A stretch of DNA of 64,000 bases from Rhabdornis inornatus (taxonomy: Eukaryota; Chordata; Aves; Passeriformes; Rhabdornithidae), in the NCBI GenBank assembly GCA_013397075.1, contig VWZS01009947.1:682001-746000 (forward strand), in the 5' to 3' direction. This document shows, in pieces, positions 61,601-64,000 of the stretch (position 1 is the stretch's first letter; the number at the start of each line of letters is the position of its first letter). The notes beneath the pieces were generated by a model. It was not told the origin of the DNA. It saw only the letters and a list, made by a program, of their open reading frames with translations, and made no database searches. Both the position numbers and the translations under genes were made by a program.

Positions 61601-64000
61601 TATGATCTTTTCATATAAATTCTCCCTCATTCAGCTGAGAGACAGAGAGATTAGTGCCAGACTCCAGCCATCAGCAAAGAACAAGCACCTCCTTAGATGT
61701 ACCAATCTAGTAATGGAGATGCAGACAGTGAAAGGACAAAATGATTGCAGCAGCACCTGAAGAGTAACACACACATGGTTCTGGGTGTGTAAGAAGAATC
61801 CAAGAACTTCAGACAAACCACATGTTTGGGATTTCTATCTTTGTACTGAAATACACCCAGTGACAGAGAAGTGGAAAAGATCAAGCATAGTTGGTGTAGC
61901 ACTGAACCAGCCACTAAGAAGAAAAATAACTCCATCCCAGCTGAAACCAGGACACCAAACTACCAGGTACGTATTTAAAGGAAAGAAACAAAGCACAGAT
62001 GTCTCCAGAATGAGCAGAGTGGAATGCAGTCAGAAGGAGAAGGTATAAAAATATGAAGTCACCATCACTCACAAAGGACCCCTTTTTCAGGAATGGCTTA
62101 AAAGGCATTCCTTTCCACACCATGGCAAGGTGTGGTATCCTGTTATGGATACTGCCATTGCAATTCTATGCTGCACAAGAATAATGTTAAGGAAGATTAG
62201 AAAGAAGTGGGTAAGAGCACTGATCCTTCTTTTAATCCTAAAATATGTTCTAAATGGATACAGACCACATTGGAAAAAATAAAAAAACTTCAGCCTAAAC
62301 AATTTTCAGTGTCCATTAAAGTTTTCAGTGCAGTCCCAGCACCTTAAACTGCTGTTTCCATTTCAATTCCGCCTTTTGACTGAGCTGGTGAAACTCTAAT
62401 CACTTCAAAAGGAATTCTTACCTTGTCTCTAGCCTCGTTGAGAAGGTCTTCTAACTCTGAGAAGCTGAAACTGGCCACAGTGATGAAATCGCCCATCACA
62501 GGAACAAACCTGTCCCCTGATTCTCGCATGCGTCTCTTCTGATAATCCAGTTCCTGCAAGAGAAGTAAACAGGCAAGTGTCAAAGATTCCTCAGTGATGA
62601 GGAAAGGAGCAGGAAAGTCCATCTGTTCCACTCACTGCAGAGCATGCTCTGCTCCCACATTCATCCAGGGCTCTAACTTAAAAACCACTTTCTCACTAAG
62701 TCAGAAGTTTTTAGGCAAGAGAGAGGAGGTCAAGGTGGGACGAGGGAAGGTCCTGGTTATAGTTTCACTTCTCCTCAAACAACAACCACTCCCAAGAAAG
62801 CCATCAACATGCTAAGTTTCTAAAGAAACGTTATATTTAAGTATCAGCTACATGAAGTGCTACATTTTTTTCCCATGCAAAATGACAAATGATAAAGAGC
62901 TCTGTGTAGCAAGTGACTTTAGGATTTTCAATAGTGAGTTTTGCCCCATCGTCCCTTCCCATGGTCAATCAAAATGCTGCATACTTGGGAAAATGTGCTC
63001 TAGATATCCTCTTTATTTCTCTGAAAAGCACCAGGTGAACAGCAAAAAGATGTCAAAATTGGTTCTCCCACTGAAGGACAAGTAGACAGATGCCAGGTGC
63101 AACATTTGTTAGCACCCTGCTAAGCATTAGCTTGAACGTCATAAAAATGACAGAGTTATAAACTGGGGCTATTGTGCTAAGAAGAGTTATGGTAAAAGGA
63201 AAAAGAACACATAAAACCATAGCAAACAAAGATCCCTTTTTCTGCTACCTACAAAAATAAAAAAAATTGATTGTAAGATTCTTTATTTCTGGCTCAAGTT
63301 TTTTAGTTTTAAGCCAAGATTACCCATAGCTATCTCTTCCCTTACTTTAATCATCGTGCTTGAAACGTGGAGAGAGCTACAGAACTCCTCAAACAGACTA
63401 ATTTATAGTGAGATTGGATGTCTCCCATGCCTGTGCTTGGCTTGTGTGCTGTTGACAGTCTCATGGGGACAATGAAATTGTAATCTGGGCCTCATCTTTA
63501 TTCTCAGCTGAATAATCAGTGGGAATAATAAAGCCTGACTTTCTCTGTAGGGAAAGCAGCATGAAGCAGCAGGTCAAGTTACGATCTGACCCTCTGTTCC
63601 CTTTGGAAAAAAATATTTTTGTGCTGGCTGCAACTCTAGCTCCATGCATGTTGGGTGCTCTCTGTTACTGGTTGTCAAAATAGTAGTTCACAGAGCCAAA
63701 TGGGAAGGTTTATATGCACCTATGGGTAGGTTTATAAGCATCAATGCTGAGAAACATCTTGGGATTTGCTCCACACAGTGCTGCTGAATGCCAAGAATTA
63801 CTTTGGCTGTCAACAGTCTAAAATCTGACATGATATATCTTTTGGTCTGGTGTGAGTTGGAAAGAGAATGTAACCACCACAAGGAAAGACCACAAAGCAG
63901 AAAAGGCGTAGGAAAAGCAATGAGGAGGTGGCCAGAGAAAGCCCACAATAAAGAAGTGCTACTTCCCCTGCTTTGTATTACATCCTCTTCTCCACTGGTT
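52448..64000 (-). CDS. DAAM2: DAAM2, dishevelled-associated activator of morphogenesis 2, last 172 residues (partial gene)
   Basis: Three coding exons on the minus strand join in phase 0: 62553-62422, 54202-54032 and 52663-52448. They encode the C-terminal end of the FH2 actin-nucleating domain, a charged coiled coil, and the DAD tail. DAAM formins are autoinhibited by DAD binding to the N-terminal DID; Dishevelled and Rho relieve this and link non-canonical Wnt signalling to actin assembly in the cytoplasm. The FDDLVSALRSGEVFDKDL core and the following basic KLKRNRKR are typical. The ending TKLNY and the SELEDLL spelling favour DAAM2 over DAAM1, and the tail-to-tail position next to MOCS1 confirms it. 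The FH1, DID, GBD and most of FH2 lie beyond 64000. Confidence 0.94.
52664..54031 (-). other. DAAM2: DAAM2 last intron
   Basis: Donor ATG/GTGAGG at 54031 and acceptor CCACAG at 52664, 1,368 bases, phase 0. Open frames on both strands here are not recognisable proteins. Confidence 0.85.
54032..54202 (-). CDS. DAAM2: DAAM2 penultimate coding exon, FH2 end and coiled coil
   Basis: Acceptor CCCCCTTGACAG, 57 codons in phase 0. It reads YAKALKHFGETEGKMQPDEF, then FGIFDTFLQSFSEAKQDLEN and a strongly charged RKKKEEEERRARMEAM. The first part is the C-terminal end of the FH2 domain and the charged segment is the coiled coil leading to the DAD. Donor GTGAGG follows the final ATG. Confidence 0.96.
54203..62421 (-). 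other. DAAM2: DAAM2 intron, about 8.2 kb
   Basis: Donor AAG/GTAAGA at 62421, acceptor at 54203. It includes a short ACACAC run near 55830, a poly-A run near 59176, and a CR1 fragment at 60960-61095. No further DAAM2 exon was recognised, and none is needed, because the flanking exons join in frame without loss of conserved sequence. Confidence 0.85.
60960..61095 (+). mobile_element. CR1 LINE 3' fragment
   Basis: It begins CAGGGCCAGGCTGGAGGGG and ends GATGATCTTTAAGGTCCCTTCCAATCC plus ACCATTCTATCACACTGTGA, a typical CR1 3' end. It is 5'-truncated and lies antisense to DAAM2 within its intron. Confidence 0.88.
62422..62553 (-). CDS. DAAM2: DAAM2 coding exon, C-terminal part of FH2
   Basis: Acceptor TTTACTTCTCTTGCAG, 44 codons in phase 0, donor GTAAGA. 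It reads ELDYQKRRMRESGDRFVPVM, then GDFITVASFSFSELEDLLNE and ARDK. This is the FH2 'post' region that contributes to the dimer ring. It is the most 5' DAAM2 exon visible in the window. Confidence 0.96.
62554..64000 (-). other. DAAM2: DAAM2 intron, running off the window
   Basis: No coding exon, RNA gene or mobile element could be recognised between the FH2 exon and the right edge. The next upstream DAAM2 exon must lie beyond 64000. Confidence 0.75.

Overview
The window looks like nuclear DNA from a bird, very probably a passerine. It contains spliced vertebrate genes with GT-AG introns, several CR1 LINE fragments, and a tRNA-Ile-headed SINE with a CR1-like tail. That SINE resembles the passerine TguSINE1 family. 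No bacterial, phage, CRISPR or operon-like structure was found.

Layout. Positions 1-5980 are AT-rich, apparently non-coding DNA with a 161-base assembly gap next to a TTCC-type microsatellite. At about 5985-6860 a CR1 element, a suspicious GC-rich insert bounded by single Ns, and a CpG-rich segment with a ZNF143/SBS-type promoter motif lie together. This is the likely promoter of MOCS1. From 14244 to 32705 on the + strand, ten MOCS1 coding segments can be placed to the base. They encode the MoaA-like radical SAM half (MOCS1A), which ends in Gly-Gly-stop, and then the MoaC-like half (MOCS1B). Together the two activities convert GTP to cyclic pyranopterin monophosphate, the first step of molybdenum cofactor synthesis. 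The first coding exon (start codon and N-terminal targeting region) is not identifiable and may fall in the assembly break at 6800.

After MOCS1 comes a 3' UTR of up to about 3 kb, with an antisense CR1, and then about 11 kb of intergenic DNA (about 35.8-46.9 kb) with no recognisable gene. From about 46.95 kb to the right edge the minus strand carries the 3' end of DAAM2, a Dishevelled-associated formin. It comprises a long candidate 3' UTR, the last coding exon with the DAD autoregulatory motif, and two exons encoding the C-terminal FH2 and coiled-coil region. The remaining DAAM2 exons lie beyond 64000. MOCS1 and DAAM2 converge tail to tail, as in other vertebrates.

The most informative feature is the conserved MOCS1A/MOCS1B splice switch. 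Two nested donors around the Gly-Gly-stop, plus a skippable in-frame exon, would allow a free MOCS1A protein and two forms of MOCS1A-MOCS1B fusion. I saw no convincing undescribed system. The main oddities are assembly artefacts at the MOCS1 promoter and one unexplained exon-like segment on the minus strand near 45.4 kb.
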